Assembly (NCBI RefSeq): GCF_000004195.4
Contig: NC_030683.2
Coordinates: forward strand, 78,399,410-78,463,409
DNA length: 64,000 nucleotides
Origin: Xenopus tropicalis
Taxonomy: Eukaryota > Chordata > Amphibia > Anura > Pipidae
Direction: 5' to 3'
Part shown: positions 38,039 through 48,253 of the stretch, one piece after another
How the letters are laid out: every line of letters begins with the position of its first letter
Numbering within the stretch: the stretch's first letter is position 1
Translations under genes and position numbers: made by a program
The notes under the pieces: generated by a model
Database searches by the model: none
What the model was told of the DNA's origin: nothing
What the model saw: only the letters and a program-made list of their open reading frames with translations

Positions 38039-40065
38039 CTTCAGTTCTCTGTGACAATTGCCACCTGCTGGGGCAATTAACCGCCCACCCCTCAGAAAAG
38101 TCACAGTACCCAATTCCCGAATAAGTCGCACGGTTTGACACCTCATTCATGGGTCTACGACAAACGGTGCGGGACTCAGTCAAAATTGGTCTCAATGTTA
38201 AGTCTACGGGTCATGGGTCTACGACAAACGGTGGATAATTGCCCCCTACTGGGGCAATTAACTGCCCACCCTTCAGAAAAGACATAGCACCCCATTCCCG
38301 AATAGGCCGCACGGTTTGACACCTCATTCATGGGTCTACGACAAACTAGTTATTCGCCAAAATCCCCATTATAAGTCAATGGGGCAAATTTGGGGACCTC
38401 TTTTGCCCCGGGGGTAAAACTTATACCCTTGTGCGGGGTATCTTCTGACACAGGTTGCAAACCTCTTCAAATATGGTGAATTTCACGTTTCTAAAAAATT
38501 CCCTCTCTGCGCTACAAGCCGTCAAAGTTGGCCTTAATGTTAAGTCTATGGGATTTTTGGCCCTGTGGGGGCAATTAGCCGCCAACCCCTTAGAAAAGTC
38601 ATAGCACCCCATTCCCGAATAGGCCGCACGATTTGACACCTCACTCATGGGTCTACGACAAACGGTACGGGACTAGTTACGTACCGAACTTTTGTACGGA
38701 AGACGAAGGAGAAGAAGAAGAACTAGAGAGGTACATTTCCTGAAGAAAATGTGAGTGGTGCTTGCCGTGGCAAAACTCGTGCCCCAATATTACAATGTTT
38801 CCTTCAGTTCTCTGTGACAATTGCCACCTGCTGGGGCAATTAACCGCCCACCCCTCAGAAAAGTCACAGTACCCAATTCCCGAATCGCACGGTTTGACAC
38901 CTCATTCATGGGTCTACGACAAACGGTGCGGGACTCAGTCAAAGTTGGTCTCAATGTTAAGTCTACGGGTCATGGGTCTACGACAAACGGGGGTTAGTTG
39001 CCCCCTGCTGGGGCAATTAACTGCCCACCCTTCAGAAAAGTCATAGCACCCCATTCCCAAATAGGCCGCACGGTTTGACACCTCATTCATGGGTCTACGA
39101 CAAACTAGTTATTCGCCAAAATCCCCATTATAAGTCAATGGGGCAAATTTGGGGACCTCTTTTGACCCGGGGGTAAAACTTATACCCTTGTGCGGGGTAT
39201 CTTCTGACACAGGTTGCAAACCTCTTCAAATGTGGTGAATTTCACGTTTCTAAAAAATTCCCTCTCTGCGCTACAAGCCGTCAAAGTTGGCCTCAATGTT
39301 AAGTCAATGGGATTTTTGGGCCCTGCGGGGGCAATTGATCGCCCTCCCCTTAGAAAAGTCATAGCACTCCTTTCCCGAATAGGCCACACGATTTGACACC
39401 TCACTCATGGGTCTATGACAAACGGTGCGGGACTAGTTACACGCCAAACTTTTGTACGGAAGATTTATAATAATAAGCCTGTGAGATAACAGTAGTGATG
39501 CTTTGCTTCACAAGCACCACTAACTAGAGAGGTACATTTCCTGAAGAAAATGTGAGTGGTGTTTGCCGTGGCTAAACTTGTGCCCCAATATTACAATGTT
39601 TCATTCAGTTCTCTGTGACAATTGCCCCTGCTGGGGCAATTAACTGCCCACCCTTCAGAAAAGTCATAGCACCCCATTTCCGAACAAGCCGCACAGTTTG
39701 GCACCTCATTCATGGGTCTACGACAAACGGTGCGGGACTTAGTCAAAGTTGGTCTCAATGTTAAGTCTATGGGAAGATAATTGCCCCCTGCTGGGGCAAA
39801 TAACCGCCCACCCCTCAGAAAAGTCATAGCACCCCATTCCCGAATAGGCCGCACGGTTTGACACCTCATTTATGGGTCTACGACAAACTAGTTATTCGCC
39901 AAAATCCCCATTAAAAGTCAATGGGGCAAATTTGGGGACCTCTCTTGCCCCAGGGGTAAAACTTATACCCTTGTGCGGGGTATCTTCTGACACAGGTTGC
40001 AAACCTCTTCAAATGTGGTAAATTTCACGTTTCTAAAAAATTCCCTCTCTGCGCTAAAATCATTC
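38039..40065 (-). repeat. Satellite-like GGGGCAATTA block, part 2
   Basis: It resumes the repeat broken by the gypsy element. Modules start ctagagagg at 38723 and 39523, about 800 bp apart. Subrepeats with tttgacacctc or close variants lie at 38134, 38314, 38632, 38893, 39074, 39392, 39697 and 39857. Each module ends with ttttgtacggaaga and a trinucleotide run: GAA-type at about 38700 and TAA-type at about 39467. The latter is followed by gtgatgctttgcttcacaagcaccac. Nothing suggests protein coding. Confidence 0.85.
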
Positions 40066-40144
40066 ATTTCATTCAGTGGTTAGGATAGGCCAACTGCCAA
40101 TATGACGCTGACAAGGGGATGAAAAAAACATCCTACAAGCAGGA

Positions 40145-40380
40145 GGAGCAAGCGTAGCTGAGTGGTCAAGGCACCCGCCTTAAGCCAGCCAGCCAGTAGT
40201 TCTAATCCCCCCATAGCTAGAAATATGCCTCACCACAGGTTACGCCCTTGTGACCCCTGGACAGAAGTCACTTAACCTCCCTATGTCCCGGTGACCGCTT
40301 GGCCCAGAAATGGGCTGATGCGGTTGTCGTTATGACTTTTTCAATGGCTACATTTCCCCACAAATCCTCTGTTTTGCACT
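40145..40380 (+). repeat. tRNA-derived SINE
   Basis: An RNA polymerase III A box TAGCTGAGTGG (40155-40165) and a diverged B box AGTTCTAATCC (40198-40208) lie 43 bases apart, as in a tRNA. The cloverleaf is degenerate, and the sequence continues with a non-tRNA body (cacttaacctccctatgtcccggtgaccg) as in SINEs. The head most resembles a serine- or leucine-type tRNA, but I would not assign the source. The 3' boundary is approximate. Confidence 0.6.
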
Positions 40381-40407
40381 TTCAAGGGCAGCTCACAATT
40401 TATAATA

Positions 40408-40722
40408 CAGGTATGGGACCTGTTATCCAGAATGCTCGGGACCTGGAGTTTCTTTCTGTAATTTGGATCTCCTTACCTTAAGTCAGCTAAAAAATAATTT
40501 AAACATTAATGAAACCCAATGGGATTATTTTGCCTCCAGTATGGATTAATGGTATCTTAGTTGAGATCAAGTACAAACTCACTGTTTTATTGATACAGAG
40601 AAAAAGGAAATTATTTTAAAAAATTAGAATTATTTGCTTATAATGGAGTCTATGGGAGATGGCCTCTCCGTAATTTGGAACTTTCTGGATAATGGGTTTC
40701 CAGATAATGGATCCCATACCTG
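40408..40722. mobile_element. CAGGTATGGGA MITE, well preserved
   Basis: The left end is caggtatgggacctgttatc and the right end ggatcccatacctg, with TA on both sides. It is 315 bp with the standard internal words. This is the best copy in the window for defining the family. Confidence 0.85.
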
Positions 40723-41772
40723 TACCAGCTATCAAATTGCCCACCATAAGCATGCCTGCTTGCCCCTGTCACGGTGAGTGGAATCATGCTATCTATGGCA
40801 GCTGAAAGCAACTGTCATGGGAAAAAAATACGTTTCTTATCACTGGCAATAAGAAGCCAATAGATAGGTGAGCTGAGCTGCAGCACAGGGACTATGGGAA
40901 TTACAAAGGCCGCCAAAATCAGCAAGTGCCTTTTAGGGTTATTTTTGGGAATTTGATTAGGATATGTGGAAATAATCATAGAACAGAATCTACACTGGGG
41001 ATCTGATAGGAGAGTAATGGAGATATTCTCTGAGCCGTATAATAGTGCCCAGCTGGTATGTAATACAGGAGATAGCCTGTGAGCGCTATCTGTTATCCCC
41101 TGCTGGTATATGGTACAGGAGATTCGCCCTACTTCTATGCATTATCAGGAACTCTTCAGCCATATATAGTTCAGCAGGGGGTACGCGCTAACCATTTAGC
41201 CGTTTTGCCTAGACAACTGCCCCAGTATGTTGCAGACTACACTGATTCCCAAGCAGCCACGGCTGATGTATCTATATGGATTACTAATGAACTCTGAGCA
41301 GCGAATTGCCTTTGCATCTTTATACAAAATGATTCATAAAGTGGTCAGGTTCCATTTGCCAAAACACTGTCCAGCCAGGGGGCGCACCATAAAACTGGGC
41401 AAATGTTAAATGCATTTATTCCCATTCATTCCTAAAAGTGCAGGGCAGCCCTGGGCATTGCAGGGTTAAACTGAGAGCAAATTAAACACATTCATATGGG
41501 GAATTCGCAAAAGTGGTGATATTGAGACAAAATAAAAGTGATAGGGGGGAAGTCACAAAAGTGGAGAAAGCCCTTTTTTGGAGTAAACAAACAGAAATGT
41601 GCCTAAATTCCGACTCAACTGCCACTTTTCCGTTTTTGGTGAAAGAAAGACAATTTACAGACACTTTTGTGAATTTGTCACTTAAACGACATTTATACGT
41701 CGTTTTAACGACATTTTTTCCTGACATATTTCCCGACATTTTCAAAATGGAGTGAAGCTCATTGTAACTGTC

Positions 41773-42125
41773 TGTTGCAAACCTCTTCAAATGTGGTGTT
41801 TCTAAAAAATTCCCTCTCTGCGCTACAAGCCGTCAAAGTTGGCCTCAATGTTAAGTCAATGGGATTTTTGGGCCCTGCGGGGGCAATTAACCGCCCTCCC
41901 CTTAGAAAAGTCATAGCACCCCTTTCCCGAATAGGCCGCACGATTTGACACCTCACTCATGGGTCTACGACAAACGGTGCGGGACTAGTTACGCGCCAAA
42001 CTTTTGTACAGAAGAATAATAATAATAAGCCTGTGAGATAACAGTAAGGATGCTTTGCTTCGCAAGCACCACTAATAAGCCTGTGAGATAATAGTAGTGA
42101 TGCTTTGCTTCGCAAGCACCACTAA
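41773..42125 (-). repeat. Satellite-like GGGGCAATTA block, part 3
   Basis: It contains one tttgacacctc subrepeat (about 41943) and a (TAA)n run at 42016, then two copies of an approximately 50-bp word containing gcctgtgagataacagta...gatgctttgcttcgcaagcacc (about 42029-42125). The gcttcgcaagc core can fold as a short hairpin. Confidence 0.8.
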
Positions 42126-42399
42126 TTAGAATTTTATGATATAACCTAAATAATGAAGGCTTGTATGATTATTATTAAAATGCATTTTTTATCATGTTAT
42201 TGGGAATGATAAGAGAAAATCGACAGTGATGAAGAGTGATTTTTCTTTCTATCAAAGTGTTCTAAGAAACTTCTTGTTGGCATCAGAAATTACTTTTTAA
42301 GTCTAGCATATTCAATACCATATTCACAAATGCTCATTTGATGTCTAGGGCAGTTAAAACAGACTGAATAACCAATTTTATTTCTGATTTTCAAGACCT
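42126..42399. other. Intergenic, nothing recognised
   Basis: AT-rich spacer without recognisable features. Confidence 0.4.
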
Positions 42400-43140
42400 C
42401 AAGGTCTTCCGCGTTGAAGAAAGATCATGCAGTAACTAAAGCCAGTGCTGACATCACCCACACTGACCAGGACTTGCCACAAACACAAGACCAACTTTCA
42501 GGACAGGTGACACCATCCTACATGGAGGACGCCCTGCCATCTGTATCATCAGTGCCCCCACCATTGACTTATTTTATTGATTGGATAAAATCCACTATTC
42601 AGTCCACAATTAAACAGAGAAAAAGACTGACCCAACAACTCAACTCAGACTAATCGCTTTCGGAGAGTAATAGAGAGCAATAGTCAGGAGAATTATCTGA
42701 CATTTCCTCCTCAGAGTGCTATCCTGTGTGATTAAATTTCTCACGTGGAAGATGTGTTTGTTTCTTACTAGCTATAACTTCTGCTAAGAAGTGTCAAAAT
42801 TAGCTGCTCTATCTTGCAAGACAGATCGGTTAGTAATTCATCAGGATAGAGTAGTGTGTTGGACTGATCCGTTCTTTCTGCCAAATGTGGTATCATCATT
42901 CCACATGAACAAGGAGATTAATTTACCTTCCCCATGCCCTCAATCATCTAATGACTCTAGACACTAGAAAGGGCTCCCCAGTGGTAAACAGAACCATAGC
43001 GAAATGGTTAGTTGAAACCATTATGCCCACCACCAGCTTTTGGACGTCCCGCTAGAGTCTGCACTGACAGGAAGGACCGCCTTAGAGAAAAGGGGATTTT
43101 TGAGTTACCAGAAAATCCTTTTCTCAAAAGCCTAGATTGT
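42400..43140 (+). pseudogene. DIRS-type retrotransposon remnant (tyrosine recombinase)
   Basis: From about 42795 a plus-strand frame reads VSKLAALSCKTDRLVIHQDR, then FLPNVVSSFHMNKEINLPS. In a shifted frame, IAKWLVETIMPTTSF follows. The order and spacing match the tyrosine recombinase of DIRS retrotransposons (SARRVSELxAL..., FxPKVxSxFH, IxRWIVETI). Stops and frameshifts show that it is dead. The preceding 79-codon frame (42414-42653) may be part of the same element, but I do not recognise it. Confidence 0.6.
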
Positions 43141-43698
43141 CAGTTCAGTGGCCACACTCTTATTCAGTTCAATAAGTTCAGTTATTTCAGATTTAGCCAA
43201 TGTTACTTCCATTACTGTTACTTCTGTTACTTCTTCTTTTTAACTTGTTTATTAATGACCTGGAGGTGGGCATACTAAGTACTGTTTCTATTTTTACCAT
43301 ACTTTTTTTACAATACTAAATTGTGTGAAACTATTAGTTCAATGCAGGATGCTGCCACTTTGCAAAGCGATTTGACAAAATTGGAAAACTGGGCAGCAAA
43401 CTGTAAAATGAGGTTCAATGTTGACAAGTGCAAAGTTATGCACTTTGGTAGAAATAATATAAACACGAGTTATACACTAAATGCGAGTGTGTTTGGGGAT
43501 TCTTAATTGAGAAGGATCTGGGGATTTTTGTAGATAACAAGTTGTCTAATTCCAGACAGTGTCATTCATTCAAGCAAATAAAGTGCTGTCTTGTATAGAA
43601 AAGGATATTGACTCAAGGGATGAAAACATAATTTTGCCTCTTTATAGGTCTCTGTTAAGGCCTCACCTTGAGTCTGCCATGCAGTTTTGCTCCAGTTC

Positions 43699-43821
43699 TT
43701 AAAGTGCTGTTCTCCCCTTACAGGGGCACCAGCTCGTGGTAAAAGGTAGGCGATTGAAGTCACTTGGGGGTGCCTAACATTTTGGCACCCCCAAGTGACT
43801 TTGCCTTTCCTTCTCCTTTAA
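43699..43821. mobile_element. Short T2-type element with hairpin
   Basis: TTAA lies at both ends (43699-43702 and 43818-43821). The right end is cctttccttctcctttaa. It contains the perfect inverted repeat aagtcacttgggggtgcc/ggcacccccaagtgactt (18-base arms, about 43755-43802). It looks like an internally deleted relative of the element at 58640-60084. Confidence 0.65.
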
Positions 43822-44318
43822 AGGAGAACTAAAGGTAAAAACTAAGTAAGCTTTCTCAGAAAGGTCTATGTAAATATAGCCATTAGCAGTCACAGAAAAG
43901 CTGCACTCTTTTGAGTCCTCTATCAAAAGAAACACTGGAATTCTTGTCTCCTTTTTTGTAAACATGATCTTTGGTATGAGACTTCCTCTTTTTAGGGCTT
44001 CTTCAGGTTTGGGGCATGAGTCTGCTCAGTTTGCTCCTCTTTCCCCCTCCCTTCTCCTGCTCCCCCTTCCATAAGAACTCATACCCCCCCTCCCTTAAGA
44101 ATGTGTGAGCTGAGCTACCAACTGCTAGAACTGCAGCAGGAAGCTAGGAAGACCAAGCTAAAATGGCAGCTGCTATCTTAAACAAACAGAGGCAGCTTCT
44201 ATGGCTCTTTACTCAGATATAGTAAAGCTTTCTGCAGAATAAATATAGTGTTCTAGGTAACACTAGTGTGGCTAATCTATTGGCAGTAAAATGCCAAAAT
44301 GCTTTTCCTCTTCTTTAA
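43818..44318. mobile_element. T2-type MITE sharing TTAA with its neighbour
   Basis: It starts TTAAAGGAGAACTAAAGG and ends cctcttctttaa (TTAA 44315-44318). It is 501 bp, with internal words as in the outer element of the 25157 nest but inverted. Together with the preceding element it sits exactly in a TTAA of the LINE. Confidence 0.8.
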
Positions 44319-44700
44319 GAAGAATTTTAATGAGCTGGAGAGAGTGCAGAGACGTGCAACTAGGGGATGGAAGATTTAAACTATGAGGTTAGACTGTCAC
44401 GGTTAGGGTTGTTTTCTCTGGAAAAAAGGAGCTTGCAAGGCTGTGGAATGCCCTTCCTAGTGATGTGGTAATGGCAGATTCTGTTAATGCCTTTAAGAGG
44501 GGCCTGGATGATTTCTTGAACAAGCATAGTATCCAAGGCTATTGTCATACTAAAATCTACAGTTAGTATTGATGTTGGTATATATAGTTTATGTATGTGA
44601 GTATATAGATAGGTTAGTATAGGGTGTGTGCGCTGGGTTTACTTAGAAGGGTTGAACTTGATGGATTCTTGTCATTTTTCAACCCTATGTAACTATGCAT

Positions 44701-46083
44701 TTGTTGTGTGTTCTGTCTGTGGTTTTGTGCCTCCACCTTGGACAGCATGCTACTAAAACTGGACTAACATGGACTAATATCATTAAATAATATTTTGCTT
44801 CTTACATACTAATATTTATGCTATGTGGTTAAAGCGGTTAATTCAGCCACAACTGTTTTCACATTTAATTATGTACTGCACAAAAGACTAAGTGTGCGGA
44901 GATTTTCAAGGGTTCTTGTAGAAGGTTTTGACCCCTTTTAGTGACTCTTAACAGCGTTTTAGATAAACCTTTAAAAACTGATAAACGTGCACCTGAAATA
45001 TAAGATTCCTCATAAAATTACACATACTTTCTGCCAGACTGTGAAGCCTGTACTTGTACTGTTTCACTGACTTTTATCATTACACCGGTACATACAATAG
45101 CTTCTAATTAGCGCAAAATTGCATACAATCAGCTCAAGTCTTTTGTTTATTACTTGCCTCATGAATAAGATCTTGCAGGTGACAACCTTGGAAAAGCAAA
45201 TTATTCTGATTTGTATCTTCTAGTATGATCCCCTGGGTATCTTGAGCTCCACTTTACTGTATCTAGCATTGAATGGCCATTTTGATAAGATGGTAGTTTT
45301 CAATTCCACTAATGTGAATTACAGTTTTATTTCGGTTGAAGTGAAATATTCTACATTAATTAGATATTTGTTTGAACAAAAAAATATTTAAAATTCTAAT
45401 ATCTGTCTACCATCTATCACCAATTTATCACCAATTTTAGGTATGGCTAAAGTATAGAATGGCACATTTTATTTCTACTTGTGTGCTTTTATGTTTTTGA
45501 ATAATTTTTGTTTCATTTATCGTTTATAGCTGATTATAAATACCCATGAAAATAAACATACAAAATATACCCCCAGTATGTATAAAAAAGCACTGACTGG
45601 ATACTATACAATGTTAACTAACTAGGCCATCTTTGCACTTTTTATTACATTACCTATTTAGTATCAGGTTAAAAATGCTTTGTGTGCCATTATTTAATAA
45701 ATTCAGTGACCCACTGACATCACCAATAATCTTTCAGCTTACTTAAATGAGGAATTTCTATTTTAAACATCACACATCAGACTGTGACATGGTTGTATAG
45801 TAAATCTATGGATACAGTTAGCTTTTTGACAAAAAAACCCATTGTTTTGCACCTAATAATTGATTAAAGGAATAGAGTCACCTTTTTGTTATACCATGTA
45901 AGCCATTATGCATAGCAATGCTTCATTGTTGGTCTTAGTTTATTATTTTTTATGATTTTCTAGTTGTTTGCCCTTTCATCTTTTTTGAGTGGGCACTTTA
46001 AAACACTGAAACATCTGAATGTCAGGTTCACCCACCCAGCAACTTAAAAGGTGATGCTTGTTGAGGCTTCATTTGTATCATTA
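44701..46083. other. Intergenic, nothing firm
   Basis: AT-rich DNA. At 45866 the phrase attaaaggaatagagtcacc is a possible T2 end without a clear partner. No genes are seen. Confidence 0.4.
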
Positions 46084-46269
46084 GGGCAGTGACACACGGG
46101 GAGTTGCGCTGAGACAAATCTTCGTTTTTGCTGGCGACTAATCTCCCCGCAATGCCATCCCACCGGCTAGAATCTAAATCGCCAGTGGGATGGCATACAC
46201 GGAACCACGATTTGCCAAAGTCTCCGGAATTGCTTGCACAGCGACTAATCTCCCTGTGTGTCACTGCCC
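46084..46269. mobile_element. 186-bp MITE with TTA duplication
   Basis: TTA lies on both sides (46081-46083 and 46270-46272). The ends are gggcagtgacacacggggag and, reversed, gggcagtgacacacagggag, differing at one base in 20. The element also has internal inverted words (gcgactaatctcccc twice in opposite contexts, gccatcccac/gtgggatggc). The 3-bp TWA-type duplication fits PIF/Harbinger mobilisation. Confidence 0.85.
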
Positions 46270-46272
46270 TTA

Positions 46273-47887
46273 TAGTTGGTTTTTATTGTTATTTTTTTAC
46301 AGAGACCCTCTGCTATTTACTGTATAATCTATTCTCACTTCTGTTAACCATTTCTCGGTTGCTAGGTTAAATGAAAGCCTACAACCAGATAATTACTGCT
46401 GAGCAGGAGAACTGCAGAAGTTAAGCAACTTAAAAAACACAATATAAAAATAAAGGGCAGCTGTAGATTTTTTACAACCTATTTAAAGGTACCCCATTAA
46501 TAACTCTCTGTAAAATCATATTGAATGTCATTTTTTTTTTTATTTTGCAACTTTTTTCCATTTATAACATATCCCCCATTGAGTAGTTATTGAGCTAGTT
46601 AGCTAGAGGGCTGTGCTGATTTATTTCATTCAAGTACAATTAGTTTGCAAACAGTCCAGCTACTTCTATTTATGAGAAGTGCCCCCCCCCCTTTTTTTTT
46701 TTTACAAATGGTTTGGTAACTTGGGGATATTTGCAGGGACCAGTAACCACTCCTCCTATGTCAGAGGAGGTGACATTGACAGGGGCTTGTTGAATGTTGA
46801 ACTTGTAGCTCTAGGTTTAGCTGCTGATCACTAATCATTAGTAAATATGAAGCAGGCCATATTTTTTATTATACCACTAACCTAGATATCTATAGATATT
46901 TTTCTATACACTTTGCTTCTTTTGCTTTTCATTCAATGCTATTTAATATATATTACTCATGGCAGTAAAAGTTTTTTCGTTACACTTTTCCCCATATTTC
47001 AAATATATATATATTTGTGACAAAACAGTTTCAAACAAATGCAAATCATATATTTATGAATTTCTCTTTATTTTACAGAAATTGCATAGAGTTGTAGTTT
47101 TCATCGGAAAAAAAAAAAAGATTTCCTTCTTATGCAAAACATTTTTTGAAGTCTTGGAAGAGATAGATTTTTTTAGACTAAATACTCTTGAGCAACAGCA
47201 ATTCTCAATGAAATGCTTTACACAAGCCTTTTTTAGGTGTTTAGATCAATCTGGAAAGGTGGAGAAATCAGTACAGGCTTTATGTGGCCAGTGTTTGGGC
47301 TTGGCACTGAATATAAATACATTTTCAACAAGCCATTAAAATTTGGTGGTCCACATAATCCTCCATATTTTTTGGCATGATATTTTAAAACAGGACTATT
47401 TAAGACATGACTACCTTATTTTCTGAACCAATAATATATTTAAAATAACTTTAGTTTTATCAGTTAAAGTACCCAACAAACGCAAAAGAAAATCAACACA
47501 AAACCTTTACCTCGGTGACTGAGAAATGACAGACAGCTTTTATGGAAGGGAAATTATTTTTAGGTTTGAATCCAATTACAGACAGTCTAGTCATCATTAC
47601 AAACCTTTGGACCCTATCCAAGCATGGGAATCACATTCAACATTATTTTTTTATCCACTGTATATTTTGAGGGTGCCTTTTAATTGCTTATGGAGGCATA
47701 GTCATGTTTGAGGATACCCATCTGTTATGTCAGCAGGGCATTTAATTTCAGCTCACAAATCAAGAGAGCTTCTTCGGGTATAACTGATCCTTGGTTTGTA
47801 CGCCCAGGTGTAAAAAGTGTAAATTTACATTTTTTATGGTCTGTAAAAAACATATAGTGGACTCTTTTCTGTTTCTGTTAGTTTTTG
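46273..47887 (-). other. Region downstream of grik4, probable 3' UTR
   Basis: Directly past the grik4 stop in the direction of transcription, so its right part is presumably 3' UTR. A minus-strand AATAAA at 47072-47067 is one possible polyadenylation signal, and others cannot be excluded. A 126-codon frame at 46959 has no recognisable domain and looks like chance. Confidence 0.4.
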
Positions 47888-48253
47888 CTATTCCGGCTCA
47901 CTGCTGTTTGTTGTCTTCTCCCACTCTAAACTGTCCTCACTTTGTGCTGGAGAACCTACAGAAGTTCGAGCTCTGAGACCCTGGAAGCGACGGCACTCGG
48001 GGCATACTCGAATGTGCGTACATCCTCTGGCTACCAATGCTGCTTCCTGTGCCAGTCTCTGTGTTAGTGGGTCTGGTCCACTGCCTCCACACAGTTTACC
48101 ATTGCTTAGAATGCTAGTATTACGTCCCCGTCTATCATCTTGAGTTATAGGTCTGCCACGTATCACTCCCCCGCGCCTCCGACGAGGCAGAAAGCTGTCC
48201 TTGCAAAGGATAATGCTGCTTAGCTCTGATGCCATCTCTTGGCACACAGAAAC
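47888..48253 (-). CDS. grik4: grik4 last coding exon: cytoplasmic tail of kainate receptor GluK4
   Basis: This exon encodes the cytoplasmic C-terminus of GluK4 (KA1), a high-affinity kainate receptor subunit that forms channels together with GluK1-3 subunits at synapses. The acceptor ttatttctag precedes 48253, and the exon begins in phase with [17 protein letters not shown]. Further landmarks are an arginine cluster [50 protein letters not shown] and the terminal [14 protein letters not shown] before TAG (47890-47888). The spacing of these blocks is that of GluK4 rather than GluK5, whose tail differs. 121 codons plus the stop, all open. Confidence 0.97.
   Translation of the reverse strand, partial: VSVCQEMASELSSIILCKDSFLPRRRRGGVIRGRPITQDDRRGRNTSILSNGKLCGGSGPDPLTQRLAQEAALVARGCTHIRVCPECRRFQGLRARTSVGSPAQSEDSLEWEKTTNSSEPE

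Larger units (their letters stand above)
40066..41772. other. Non-satellite segment between satellite parts
   Basis: This holds a tRNA-derived SINE (40145-40380) and a CAGGTATGGGA MITE (40408-40722). The remainder (40723-41772) shows no clear family. Satellite wording stops at ctgcgcta (about 40056) and restarts at gttgcaaacctcttc (about 41773). Confidence 0.6.
43300..44700 (+). pseudogene. CR1-like LINE 3' remnant, interrupted by T2 elements
   Basis: The frame from 43321 reads SSMQDAATLQSDLTKLENWA, then MRFNVDKCKVMHFGRN, followed by LGIFVDNKLS-like and RPHLE-like phrases in shifted frames. This is the C-terminal part of ORF2 of a CR1-like LINE. After an insertion at 43699-44318 it resumes with LERVQRRATR-type coding. 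It ends in the typical tail: gttgaacttgatggattc, then tttttcaaccctatgtaacta. Frameshifts and deletions make it non-functional. Confidence 0.75.

Noticed and set aside
33118..39869. Minus-strand frames with the recurring peptide YSGMGCYDFS
   Set aside because: They follow the subrepeats of the satellite-like block and change frame between modules. There is no evidence of selection for a protein.
40151..40210. Possible functional tRNA gene
   Set aside because: The A box is good but the B box is diverged and the cloverleaf is degenerate. It continues into a SINE body, so it is called a SINE.
46959..47339. 126-codon plus-strand frame downstream of grik4
   Set aside because: No domain resemblance, AT-driven composition, and antisense to the probable grik4 3' UTR.
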